Positions 1-15,089 of a DNA stretch of 64,000 nucleotides are shown one piece after another (positions within the stretch are counted from its first letter, which is position 1; every line of letters starts with the position of its first letter). Location of the stretch: assembly GCA_007449985.2 (NCBI GenBank), contig VIIQ02000574.1:1364001-1428000 (forward strand), written 5' to 3'. The position numbers and the translations under genes are program-made. The notes under the pieces are model-generated. The model was not told the DNA's origin and did no database searches. It saw only the letters and a list, made by a program, of their open reading frames with translations. This stretch comes from Desmodesmus armatus. Taxonomy: Eukaryota; Chlorophyta; Chlorophyceae; Sphaeropleales; Scenedesmaceae.

Positions 1-72
1 GGAGACAAGCATGAAAGCCGTGAACGCGCTTACAGGGCTGCACAGCTGCTTATAGATTGCATGGTGCATTGA
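1..72 (+). CDS. Possible 3' end of a gene entering from the left
   Basis: Frame 1 is open from the window edge to a TGA at 70-72 and reads as a charged, helix-like tail (ESRERAYRAAQLLIDCMVH). Composition is protein-like, but 23 codons are too few to name a family. If real, it converges with the minus-strand TPR-like gene. It could be a chance open frame. Confidence 0.25.
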   Translation, partial: GDKHESRERAYRAAQLLIDCMVH

Positions 73-180
73 GGCATTCCATGCTCCTGCTGACAGGTTG
101 GGAACCGTACTGAGGGCGTGCACAGGCCTGGTGCTGGCTGTGGTACAACACTCGCCAAGCATGCAGTCACATAACCACAC

Positions 181-837
181 CTGTCTGAGCATTGCTGCCT
201 GCTCCGCTGATGCTGCAGGCAGCCTGCCTGAGAGCTCCTGCAGGACTAGGCCATGGTTGTAAAGGGCATCGTAGTCACCTGGGTCCTCTGCTGTTGCTAC
301 TGCATACTGCCGGGCAGCAAAGGCCAGCTCACGCACGTGCAGGTCTGGGTCTTCTGACAGCTGCGCCAGGGGTGGCTGCAACACAGTATGGAGACATTGT
401 ATGGATGATTCATTTGGCTGGATGCACTTCCTGTGTCTACATCAACCGAACACAGCAGGATGCCAACCTTCCAAGCACTGCAAGCCAGCCATGCTACTTG
501 CAGGCAGATGCGACGCCCATACAGGCTTCCACTGTGCCATCCTCTGCTAATGGGGATGGTTGTTGCTTGGTGTTGCAAAGGACCAGGGAATATGACCAAC
601 CTGGAGCTTGCCAGTAATAAGCGCGCCTGACAGTGTTGCACATGCCCTCTTGAGCTCCTCTCCCCCAAAGCAGGCCTTGAAACCCTCGAACTGCAGAAGG
701 AATGACACAACACCTTTTGCTGAGCTTCAAGAGCATCACATCAGCAATTGTACTGCTGCTTGAGACCATGGATTGGTCCCAGTCAGGGTGCTGACAAATG
801 ATCTGACCTGTTCCAGCTGCTTTGCAACCTCCGTCAT
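181..837 (-). CDS. TPR-like protein, 5' exons only (3' part unresolved)
   Basis: Three minus-strand exons fit together in phase: 808-837 (starts at an ATG, MTEVAKQLEQ), 601-690 and 181-375, all with GT-AG borders, giving 105 residues. The last exon has DYDALYNHGLVLQELSGRL, the W/Y-N-x-G-x-x-L pattern of a tetratricopeptide helix pair as seen in plant and algal TPR proteins, so a protein-protein interaction role is likely. No convincing next exon lies between 180 and 1. The frame past 181 stays open to the window edge but loses TPR character. The gene may continue outside the window, end in a divergent exon, or be a truncated copy. Its start faces the CWF19L2 start across about 600 bp, so the two may share a promoter region. 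Confidence 0.5.
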
Positions 838-1443
838 TTGAGTCTAAACTCAGTGGTACTCTTGGAAAACCGATGCTTCGGATTGCACCTCTTGCCTGGA
901 AATACCAAAGCAAAATTCCAGGACACAACTCGCAAGTGAGATGACTCATCTGTCAGTAGCAACCAAGCAGTTGCCACATGGCACCGGTCTGTGACCTGTG
1001 TGCTGTTTACTGTTTTACTTTTGTGTGCCTATGCGTCGTTCCAAGTGTCACTCCAGCCCTACGTGCATATCAACTGTCACTGCTGCTGTGCCCTTTCATA
1101 TGCCAGTCTGTCTTTGCTGGGCAAGGTAGGTGGCGTCCAGGCCTGGATGTTAGCCTTGCATAGCTTATGTCGGAGCAACACCACACTACTCGCATACCAG
1201 CTTGGGCAGGCCAGACAGGGCCCCCCTGCAGCTGACACACTGACAGCCTGTTGGTCTGACGATGCACCCCATGCATTTGCTCTATCAGGTTCAAGTGGCC
1301 ACAATGCTTATCACCGCCACCCCGTCTCCCCTGTGCGCCTGCCAACACTGCAGCTGTGCGTGAGAAAGCGCCGCGTCAGCTTCGTCAGCTCAGCAGCAGC
1401 AGAGTGGACTTGAGCCGTCCCCAGCTGTCTGCCTGACAGCAAC
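838..1443. other. Divergent intergenic region
   Basis: About 600 bp separate the start codons of the TPR-like gene (-) and CWF19L2 (+). It should hold both 5' UTRs and promoters. I see no TATA-like box or other motif I would defend, and the open frames here lack family character. Confidence 0.4.
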
Positions 1444-3973
1444 ATGCTGTCGGGCTTGACGTTTGGCAGCAAGAAGGAGCTCGAGAAGCAATTCAGGGAG
1501 GAGAGTGAGCTAGAAAAGGCCAAAAAGCGCGAGGAAAAGAAGCAGAGGCGGAAGGAGAAGAAGGTAGGGTTGGTGGTCTGGGCGGAACAGCAGGAGGGGT
1601 GCCTTGTGCAGCTGCAGGGGTGTGCTGATAAACTATATGGTGCTCCTGCAGGAGAGCAAGAAAAACAAGAAGGAGAAGCATAAGAAGGGCCGGCGCAAGA
1701 ATGACTCGTCTTCTGGTGAGGCTGGCGGTCAGGTGACAGATCATGCAGCAGCAGCAGCAGCAGCAGGCGGCAGCACTGCACTACACTGTGCATCCAAGCA
1801 CAGACGCCCCTCCCCTTGCGCTTGCCTTGCCTGCTTTCTCCCCCACTCCGCACCTGCTCGCCTATTCTTGGAGCTGAGCCTGCTGTCCCCCCTGCATTCC
1901 TGGTCCTGCCCCCTGCCCCTGCAGACTCTGAGGGGTCCAGTGGTCCTGAGGATGCTTGGCAGCAGCAGCAAGGGGGCGCAGGCAGCCCCGGCAGCCCTGC
2001 AGCTGGTGAGCAGCCCTCACAGCCAGCACTGCAGAGGGAGGACTGGATGACTGTGCCCATGGCACGCTCCTTTGCAGGACAGCCTGACAGCAAGCCTGAG
2101 AAGCCACGGGAACAAAAGGTGATCAGGGTCTGATGCAGTGCCAGTGTAGCATGTGAGCAGTTGCAGTGGCAGGTTGTCTCCAGTCCCTCACTGTCTTTGC
2201 CTGCTCTATACTGTGAGCCGTGTTTCAGCCAACCCCTAGCTGCTGGTCAAGGTTGCCCAGGCGTCTTGAAGCAGCTCTTGGGTGCCTGTGTGGTGACACT
2301 CAGCATGCGTATGTGCCGTGCATCTGTGCTTGGCACCAAGCACCTTATCATCTGGTTACCGTCCAGCAATGTAAGGTGGCCAGTTGACACAACCCGCATG
2401 TGTGCTGCCTGTCTGCCTGCCTGCCTGCCTGCCTGCCTGTCTGTCTGTGTGAGCAGGCTGATGAGGCTCCTGTGGTGGCTGGCATCCGCTACATGAACCC
2501 GGAGCAGGCTGCAGCAGCAGGTACAAGCTGACACCCTGCAAGCTAGGGGATGGTGGGATCAAGATTCTCACCTGACATCACCCTTTAATTCAGCCTAGTC
2601 GGTACCCTTACCTTTCCCCCTTGATGCCACAATCACCGACCACACCATTACTGCCACACCTGGGCACCACATTCGCACCCTGAGGCCGCAGCTGAAGTCA
2701 CTACTGCTCCTGCACACCACCCCTGCTGCTGCCTGCAGCTGCGCGTGAGGAAGAGCGGCGGAAGGCTGCTGAGGCTGCTGCTGCTGCGGCGGGTGGTGCT
2801 GGTGGTGCATCCGGGCCTTCGTTGGGTGCAGCTGCTGGTGTGTCGTGGCGTGTGAAGGCCCTGCAGCGGGCCCAGCAGCTCGCCAAAGAGCAGGGCAAGG
2901 ACCTCAACGAGGTGAGGGGGGGCAGCAGGCGGCAGGAGAAAGCCAATGCTTAGCTCTACTGTCCCTTTAGCGTCCAACTAGTACGACAGCGAGTAAATGG
3001 GAGGCAAAATAGAATGGAGGCTGCTACAGCTGGTGGCCAAATCGGGGGGAGGGGGAAAATGGGGGTTGACAGAGGGAGACGAGGGGTGGGCCTGGGGGCG
3101 TGGGCCTGGGCATTGTGTAGTTTACGGGGCAGCAGTGACAGTGCATCCCCCTTCTCAACGCATCACGGGAAGGTCCTGGCAATTGTGATCAGCAGGCAGC
3201 GTGTTGATTGACTGACTGAGCGTCTGCACTGTGCGTGTGTGCCTGTTTGCGACCCTCCCGCAGGTGCTGTCGGAGCGCTGGGGTTCAGCCGCAGACATCG
3301 CAAAGGGCATCATGGACAACGCAGCAGCAGCATCCCAGCAGCAGCAGCAGCGGCCCGAAAGGCAGCAGCACCACAGGGATGGCGGCAGCGGGTCTGCTGT
3401 GCCTCACTACCTGTCAGACGTGCGGTCCCAGCGGGGCTCCATGATGCGGCCCCCCTCACTGGCACCAGGGCATGGGGGCAGCAGGCAGCTCTCATGGAGG
3501 AAGCCAGGGGCTGCTGGGGGTGCGGGGGGAGCTGGGGGTGCTGGCAGCAGGGAGGGGGACAGGGAGGGCGACAGGGGCAATGGGCGGGGGAGGGAGGGTG
3601 ACAGAGAGCGGGACAGGGACCGAGTGCAGCAGCCAGAGCGCGGTGGGGACAGGGAGCGGGACAGGGAGCAGGGTGGCCGGCGGGAGTCGGGGCAGGACAG
3701 GCAGCGGGAGCGGGAGCAGGAGAGGGACAGAGACTATGACCGGGACAGGGGAGCCAGGCAGCATGATGGCAGAGACAGGCAGCAGCAGCAGCAGCAGCAT
3801 GAACGAGGCAGGGAGGGTCGGGGTGATGATGGTGGTGGCAGCGGCAGGCACAGAGAGGGTGGCAGGGAGCGGCCGCAGCAGAGCAGTAGGGGTGACAATG
3901 ACAGCAGGGAGTGGGACAGGCGGGGTCAGGCAGACAGGGGTACCAGGGACAGCAGAGGAGGCGGGCGGCATCA

Positions 3974-4024
<51 letters not shown>

Positions 4025-5824
4025 ACGCGAGGTGAGGCAGAGGTGTGGCACGGCATCGGGAAGGGCAGGCTGGAACTGTGTTACTGATGTGCTGCCTTTT
4101 CCCCCAGCTTGCTTGCGTGCATGCTGATCTACATGCATGTGGGGGTGGGGGTGGGTTTGGACGTGTTCGGAGAAAGGGGGAGGAGTTATCGTGCAGCTGG
4201 CGAACAGCAAGCTTGCTGGGCAGGAGGTGCCGTTTACTTCTGCTGGTTGTACAAAGTGCATGACAATGCGAAACTGGGCTTGGGCAGCAGTCCAAGCAGG
4301 CAGCAGTCACATGACCCCTCTTGCTGCTGCTGTTGCTTTCTCGTTTGTCCCAGGTGGTTGATGCGTTGAAGGCTGTTGCTGGCAGCATAAACACCTTCAA
4401 CAACGACGGGTCATTCATGCAGCAGTTCACGCAGCCGCAGCGGGAGGGTCAGCAGCAGCAGCAGCAGCGCCAGCGCTCAGGCAGCCCAATGCAGCAGGAT
4501 GAACCTGAGCAGCAGCAGCAGCTGCGGCAACCGCCTGAATTTGGGGGTGAGGCTGTGCCTGCAGATGGGGAAGCAGCAGCAGCGGCGGCTGCAGGTGACA
4601 ACCGCAGCAAAGCAGAGCTGTTGCGGGCACGGCTTGGAGGCAAGCCTGCTGCTGCAGCAGCAGGTGGAGCAGGCAACCGCTCAGCTGCTGAGGCCTTGAG
4701 AGCAAGGCTGGGGGGCAAGGCACCTACTGCTGCTGCTGCTGCTGGTGGGCCTGAGGTGGTGCACCTCCCGCTGGTTGATGCTGCGGGGCGTGCTGCACCA
4801 GGAGCCTTTGGCCGCGAGACGGCAGCAGACACCCAGCGGGCGCTGGAGGCTGCAGCGGGTGGGCGTGTGGCGAAGCGTGTGCAGCGCTACGGTGCGGACG
4901 GCACCAGGGAGCGATACTTTGCTGATGATGACAGCACTGACCTGCAGGTGGGGGTGCGGGGGGGGGGGGGGGGGCTGGTGTGACCTGGTGTGACCCAGTG
5001 CAGGTACATGTGATATAGGAGGGAAGGCATCGGCCATACGCAGCAAAGCAGGCCAGCCACAAGTAGGGTTATGGACATGCCGAGGACGGGGGTTTGGGGG
5101 GAGGGGGGGGGATGTTCAGTTCGCGGCTGCTGTTGGTTGGGCTATGTGGTTTGTGTTACGCTGGGAGGTGTGTGTGCACGACAGTCACACCGTACGTCCA
5201 CTGCAGCAGCTGTGAGAGTGTGGGGATGCGTAGTTGCTGTGCAGGAGCATGTTTCTCTCAGGCATCTTCAGGCAATCGAACCTGGTACGCAACGTCATTC
5301 AGGCTGGGTGTACAATTCATGCATGTGTTTTCTGGTGTGTGTACCTGCAGACGCTTGTGAAGCGTGCCAAGCATGGTGACACCGGCATGGACATTGACCG
5401 CACCCTCATGGCCAGCATTGCCAAGCGTCAGCGCTTCAAGGAGGCTGACATGGACCCTGACGCAGAGTATGACCATGACGCAGGAGTGGACATGTGAGGC
5501 GGCGCCGGGAGCGGGGGGGGGGGGGGGGAGAGAAGGGAAGGGTAATACACTGGGGTCATGTGTTGCGGCTGCTGTCGCCTCCTGGAGCCTCTCGTGTTGG
5601 CCTGTGTATGTGCATGATGCAATCGGTGATGCACCAAATGCACTGCATGCGTGCATACCCTTATGCCATGCAACCTCCAGCAGCCTGAACCATTCCCTGC
5701 TACATCAAGGCCATTTCAGCCTTGCATCCCTACCCCTGCGTGCTTGCCTCATGCACATGGTGACAGCACAGCCCTCGTTTGACAGTAGCTGGCAGGCCCA
5801 AGTTTTCATGTGGCACTTTCTGCT

Positions 5825-5855
<31 letters not shown>

Positions 5856-6911
5856 CTGGTGATTCACTGTCCCCCTGCCCTCTTTACATCCACCCCCAGG
5901 AGTGACTCCCGGCGGCGGCGTGGTGATGTTGAGCAGGCTGCTGCGCGTGAGCGCACACGCCAGGTGGCCCAGTTCAACCGCCTGCAGAAGATGGAGGACA
6001 AGTGTGGCCTGTGCTTCAAGAGCAGCGCACGCAACCCCGACCTGGCCATCGCTGTGGGTCAGTCCAGCTACCTGGCGCTGATGTCCAGGGGCAAGCTGGT
6101 GCAGGGCCACTGCTGCATTGTCACGCAGGAGCACACAGCCAGCATGAGACAGGTGGGACCGGGGGGCGCAGAAAGGGGTGAGAGCGTGTGGGGCGTAGCT
6201 CAGCCAGCGCAAGGTATGCTACTGCTTGCTGCTGATGGGGCAGTTCCTGGAGGAGCGTTTTTGCTTGGCGTTACAGAGTGCAGCGCAGCATACAGCCCAC
6301 ATGCAACTGGCTTGTACCTCCTCAGCGCATCACTGCTGTCCTGTTTCTGCCTGCCTGGGCCTCCCTTCCCTTCCCTACCTTCCTCCCTCCCCACCCATGT
6401 TCAGGTTGATGACGACACCTGGAACGAGGTGCGCAACTGGCAGCAGTGCCTCATCAACATGTTCCTGGCCGAGGGCAAGCAGGTCATCTTCCTGGAGACA
6501 GCCATGGCCGTGGGCAGCCACCGCCACCACGCCATGATGGAGGCCGTCCCTGTGGATGACACGCTGCTGTCCAAGGCCCCCATGTACTTCAAGAAAGCCA
6601 TGGAAGAGGCAGAGTCTGAGTGGTCACAGCACGCAGCTAAGGCTGCTATCCCCACACGGGAGAAGGGCTTGCGAGGCAGCATCCCGCCCAACTTCCCGTA
6701 CCTGTACGTGCAGTTTGGGCCCAGCAATGGGTATGTGCACGTGATTGATGACGAAGCGAAGTTTGACAGGAACCTGGGGCGTCAGGTGCTTGTGGGGCTG
6801 CTGAAGCTGCCTGCTGAGGTGATGCACAGGAGGGGGGCAGCGCTGGATGCGGGCACGGTCAAGCGGGAGGCGGCGGCGTTCAGGAAGCAGTTCAGTCCAT
6901 TCTTTGGATGA
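1444..6911 (+). CDS. CWF19L2: CWF19-like protein 2 (spliceosome-associated, CwfJ C-terminal domains)
   Basis: Eleven exons join in phase: 1444-1563, 1652-1715, 1925-2005, 2078-2118, 2457-2520, 2739-2911, 3264-4031, 4354-4947, 5351-5493, 5900-6152, 6405-6911, giving 935 residues. The N-terminus is Lys/Glu-rich. Exon 7 (about residues 182-437) is a low-complexity RD/RE-repeat region ending in polyQ. Exons 10-11 carry the two CwfJ C-terminal domains: a CGLC pair near residue 718, a HIT-like GHCCIVTQEH, then AVGSHRHHAMMEAVP and a C-terminal VQFGPSNGYVHVIDD block. Known relatives (yeast Drn1, human CWF19L2) act in the nucleus with the lariat-debranching enzyme and late spliceosomes. The ATG at 1444 is the first start in frame. 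A TGTAA, the chlorophyte polyadenylation signal, lies 8 bp after the stop, too close to be certain it is the one used. No frameshift is seen. Confidence 0.9.
3978..4022 (+). repeat. (CAG)15 tract coding for polyglutamine
   Basis: Fifteen uninterrupted CAG triplets close exon 7 of CWF19L2 and encode a glutamine run just before the PRE that ends the exon. Length is probably polymorphic. Confidence 0.9.
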
Positions 6912-7663
6912 GTTGGGCTGTAACCACGTCTCTGTTCCCTGCAGCAGATAGCAAAAGAGGCCATGTTGGACTTCCTTTGTCACCAGAACACTGAACGACA
7001 ACAGGGGTTTCACTTTCTGACGGTGGAGGGGGGGGGGGGTGTCGACGACAACCCTGAGGGTCCATGCCTGTTTGTTGTGTGGGTAGTGGATGTTGCAAAC
7101 AAGTAAAAGCCGAAGTGGATCGCCATAACAGAAGCAACCCCAGCTACAACCCAGTAGCCCTCAGAGGTGATCATCTGCCAACAGAGTCAAATGTTCACAC
7201 TTTCCTGAGACCTGCCAGCCACAGCATCACGTCTCACGCTGGTTACCCAGTCTGCCACACATTCTCAAGGCTCCAGCTCGGGGCGTATAGCAGCCCACGC
7301 AGGTCCAGCGCTTTGGCAGTGGCAAGGCCGCATCAGCGCCTCTGACGGGGCACCTATAACAGGCAAGGGGGCGCAGTTGGAAAGCTGCACTTGGGCAGGG
7401 CGCGCCCGCTCGTCGCTGTGGCAGCGTGGAGGCCCTAGATCGCAGCAGCATAGCTGCATACGCAGATCCTGCTGTTCGTAGGCACTCTGCTGCTGCGGTG
7501 AATGTACCTTATGCCATCATCATTAGTTCAGGGTGTCTGTGAGGCGGCAGGCCACCATAGACGTCAACAGCAACAGCTGATCTGTGGGCCTGCGTTGAGG
7601 CCTGGCTGACGACAAGACGTACTTCATTGACTTGCAGGAGTGCAGTTTCCGTCAGCAGCAGCA
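6912..7663. other. Intergenic region between CWF19L2 and ATP1
   Basis: No coding signal is seen. It holds the CWF19L2 3' UTR, a G run near 7028-7040, and a GC-rich stretch near 7365-7445 that may belong to the ATP1 promoter. Confidence 0.4.
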
Positions 7664-12544
<4,881 letters not shown>

Positions 12545-12744
12545 GTGTGGATGGGAGGGCCAGGGCTGTGGGCAGGGGGAGCAGGGGGAAGGGGGGCAGG
12601 TAGTGTTGATGCCGGCTGCTGCAGGAGCTGAGTGAGGGGGAAAGTGGTTTTGTCTGGAGTATAAAGCAGCAGCAGTGCTTTGAAGCACTCGGCCACCGAC
12701 CTGGCACCGCCTACGGCGCAGGCTGGTCAAGTAGCACCAGCACA

Positions 12745-12993
12745 TCAGATCACTGCATGCGACACAGCACCATGCCGTTGCAGCTCTGCGCAATGTCTCT
12801 GCAGCTCTTTGTTTGACAGCTGCGCCTTATGCAGGTCCGCCCTCGTTGCTGCAGCCTCCTTCTCAGCTGCAGCTGCTTTAGGGACTGAAGTCTCAGTTAT
12901 CATGTTGGACTGCTGCTCCTGAACTGTGAGCAGGCGCTGCTCCAGCCTGTGGTTAGCGTCACGTTCCATTGCTTGGAACGTGACAATAACCAC
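12745..12993 (-). pseudogene. Coiled-coil ORF fragment lying on a foldback arm
   Basis: An 82-codon minus-strand frame (ATG at 12993, stop at 12745) is heptad-like and rich in Glu, Gln, Ala and Leu (RLEQRLLTVQEQQ, then an Ala/Glu stretch). I recognise no family. Its 5' part is copied in inverted orientation next to it (12975-13035), so the copy encodes EQRLLTV on the plus strand. It is probably a fragment of a coiled-coil gene or repeat-borne ORF. It overlaps the uncertain last exon of ATP1. Confidence 0.4.
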
Positions 12994-13035
12994 AGGTACG
13001 AGCAGCGCCTGCTCACAGTTTGAGAGTAGCAGTCA
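12908..13035. repeat. Foldback made of inverted coiled-coil coding sequence
   Basis: Inner arms of 46 bp (12922-12967 and 12975-13020) pair around a 7-nt loop, with blocks such as GTCACGTTCC/GGAACGTGAC and GAGCAGCGCCTGCTCACAG. Weaker pairing extends outward to about 12908 and 13035. It lies downstream of ATP1 and is an inverted duplication rather than a simple terminator. Confidence 0.85.
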
Positions 13036-13202
13036 CAGTTTTGAACTGAGGATGCAGATGCAGCTGAGAAGCCTGCCATGGTGTCAGGCTTGACTGCTGG
13101 CCCAATGCTCATCATCATGTGCCACACAATCAGCACACATCAGCACCACTGCGTGTAGTTACATGTTCCAACTGTACAGCATCAACCTGCGCTGACCCTG
13201 TA

Positions 13203-13962
13203 CACTTAGGGACAAAAGTTTTTACGACCGACACAAATTCCGTGTCACCCCAAGACAGCAGCAGTTTCCGTTGATGTTCGGTACTTGAACGTTTCTCAGC
13301 TTTCCCATTGCAATACTGCTGTGCGTTGGCCAAGGTGGTCAGCGCGGTGTTTTGTGGTGCGTGCAGCCGGCGATTGAGACTACCCTCCCCCACCCGGTTG
13401 ATGCCACGCGCGCGCCTAGCCTTAGCCTTAGCCGCACGCCGCACCAGCACCAAGCACCTAGCTCCTCTGCCTACACCTTCCTTATTGATGGGGTAGTGGG
13501 AGCCTTGGGGTGTCTGCTCAGCTTCCACCAGCCTGTGGCCTGTTGTGTGTGTGTTCCAGAGGTGAAATTGCCCTTTGTTTTCAGGGGTGCTGGCTGCCAG
13601 GTTGGCCTTCTCTGTGCTGAAGCTGCACATGGCTTTGGGGGGCAGGGGGATGGGCTGGGGGTGAGGCATACATGCAGCTGGTGGGGCTATCTGCAGCATC
13701 CATTCCTGTGACTGCAGCCTGGACTGAAGGGTGTGGGGGTCAAAATCACCTTGCAATTTCAGGCACTTTTTGAGGGGGTCACCCCCAGGGTTGCACTTGC
13801 ATGCAGTGATGGTTGCAGTGATTGGCAGAGCCTGTCATGCAACTGCCCTGGTAGTGCACTTCTTCAGCTGTGTGGTGGTGGGTACTGATGACAAAGCTGA
13901 TCTTCTAGCTTGTGAGTGCCACTGTGTCAGTCACATTGAGCACAAACTTTTGTCCCTAGGTG
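13203..13962. mobile_element. Non-autonomous Tc1/mariner-like element (TA-flanked, 19-bp TIRs)
   Basis: The left end CACTTAGGGACAAAAGTTT (13203-13221) and the right end (13944-13962) are inverted copies with one mismatch. Each end abuts TA (13201-13202 and 13963-13964), the target-site duplication of the IS630/Tc1/mariner group. The 760-bp interior shows no transposase motif. A minus frame across it (13130-13756) is unrecognised, so mobilisation would need a transposase elsewhere. Confidence 0.7.
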
Positions 13963-13964
13963 TA

Positions 13965-14630
13965 CTGCCTGTGTGTGTGATTGCCATCGGCTGCGGCTGC
14001 TTGTGTGTTGCCGCTCACAGGCCCAGATCATGGGCGTGCCCCTGCCCATCAAGGCCTAAACAGCCACAGCAGCAGTTGCTCTTTGATGCAGCAGCAGCAG
14101 CAGGAGTTGTGGCTTGAAGAATGCTACGAAGACAGCAGGCAGCACCAGCAGATGCTGTGAGGTGCAGGCAGCAGGCAGCAGCAGCAGCAGGGGGTTGTTG
14201 TTTCTCAGTGAGGTGGGATGGTCGGGCGTGGTGCTGGCCCCCTGGCGGCAAGCAGTTGGCAGCGACGCTGTCGTCTTCGGACCCTTCAGGGGAGATATGA
14301 AGGCACTGGATCAGCTGCTGTGATGAGGCAGCAGGGGTGAGGGGGGGTTTGGTGTGCCCTGGGGTTGGACAGCCAGATTTGGTGTTGGCATCTGGCAGGC
14401 TTAACAACATGTCCCAGCAGTTGAAGGGGCCTTGAGTGGAGTAGAGTGGTAGCCTGGATGTTTGCAGTGCAGGTAACAGTGGTTCCAGAAGCTGTGGTGT
14501 TGGGTGAGATTGCAACAGGGGGAGGAAAGATCAACGTAGAAAACCCTGCTATTTAGGGCATATGAATGCATTTAGGGCCTATGAATGCATTGTGGCTCTG
14601 GTTGAATGTGATGGCAGCACCCATGCTTCA
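13965..14630. other. Unassigned sequence between two mobile elements
   Basis: No gene is recognised. It contains CAG/CTG clusters near 14061-14190 and a short tandem duplication of ATTTAGGGC-TATGAATGC near 14551-14590. It may include remnants of the PLE that lies to the right. Confidence 0.3.
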
Positions 14631-14831
14631 TCAGTAAACCAGGATGTACACAGGATTTGCGCGGGGGTGACAAAGCATGATGTGCAGTGTATGGATGTTC
14701 TGCTGGTGCCAGCATTTGTGCAAGGGGGCTGTCACAGTGTATCTGGTCCCATCGTGGGACACTGACTCATACGCAAACGCCCCAACCTTGATGGCCAGGC
14801 TGGTCCAAGTTAGCTGTGGTTGTACAGACAA
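14631..14831 (-). pseudogene. ORF fragment just past the left PLE repeat
   Basis: A 66-codon minus frame begins inside the left pLTR and runs outward (AFAYESVSHDGTRYTV, then CHPRANPVYILVY). PLE copies are often in tandem, so sequence after a pLTR can be the start of a second, truncated unit. I infer this fragment is that unit's N-terminal region. I recognise no domain in it, and no GIY-YIG nuclease motif is visible. Confidence 0.35.
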
Positions 14832-14937
14832 TGTGGGAAGTACCAGCGACCCAGGCAGCAGGCGGATTGTATTGTGCGTGTGGAGTGAACGAACTTACAG
14901 ACGACTAGTTTCGCCTTCTTCAAGGCTCATCAGGTCT
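14816..14937 (-). repeat. PLE pLTR, left copy (downstream of RT)
   Basis: 122-bp direct repeat, differing from 17209-17330 at two positions. One difference restores the G-C closing pair of the hammerhead, so this copy keeps the intact ribozyme core. Confidence 0.85.
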
Positions 14938-14940
14938 AAG
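14894..14940 (-). ncRNA. Hammerhead ribozyme (type I, minimal stem III)
   Basis: Read on the minus strand: CTTAGAC, core CTGATGA (14933-14927), stem II GCCTT-GAAG-AAGGC (14926-14913), core GAAA (14912-14909), a minimal stem III C-TA-G, then the GTC cleavage triplet ending at 14903, and GTCTGTAAG. Stem I forms from GAC/GTC and CTTA/TAAG with a TG bulge. All conserved core positions I can check are present. Stem III of only about two pairs is typical of retroelement hammerheads, which usually need a dimer to cut well. Confidence 0.85.
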
Positions 14941-15089
14941 CTCGAAAAACACACGCAGCATGCAAGTATAGGACTGGCATGCAAGAGATAACAGGTGCAG
15001 TGACTGTCAGTGTGGGAGTGGTGGTGTCAACACCTGCTGATATGCTGTAAAGCATGCAAACCACATTCTCAGACAATCAGCACACTGTT

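Noticed and set aside
3310..4430. Long minus-strand frames opposite CWF19L2 exon 7
   Set aside because: Shadow frames of CAG/RD repeats (Ala/Cys/Pro runs) with no motif.
12900..13035. Transcription terminator hairpin after ATP1
   Set aside because: Arms of 46 bp or more with coding content and no bacterial context; it is an inverted duplication.
14551..14590. Telomere repeat (TTTAGGG) remnant
   Set aside because: Only isolated TTTAGGG copies in a short duplication, no array; the same holds for single copies near 27853 and 29759.
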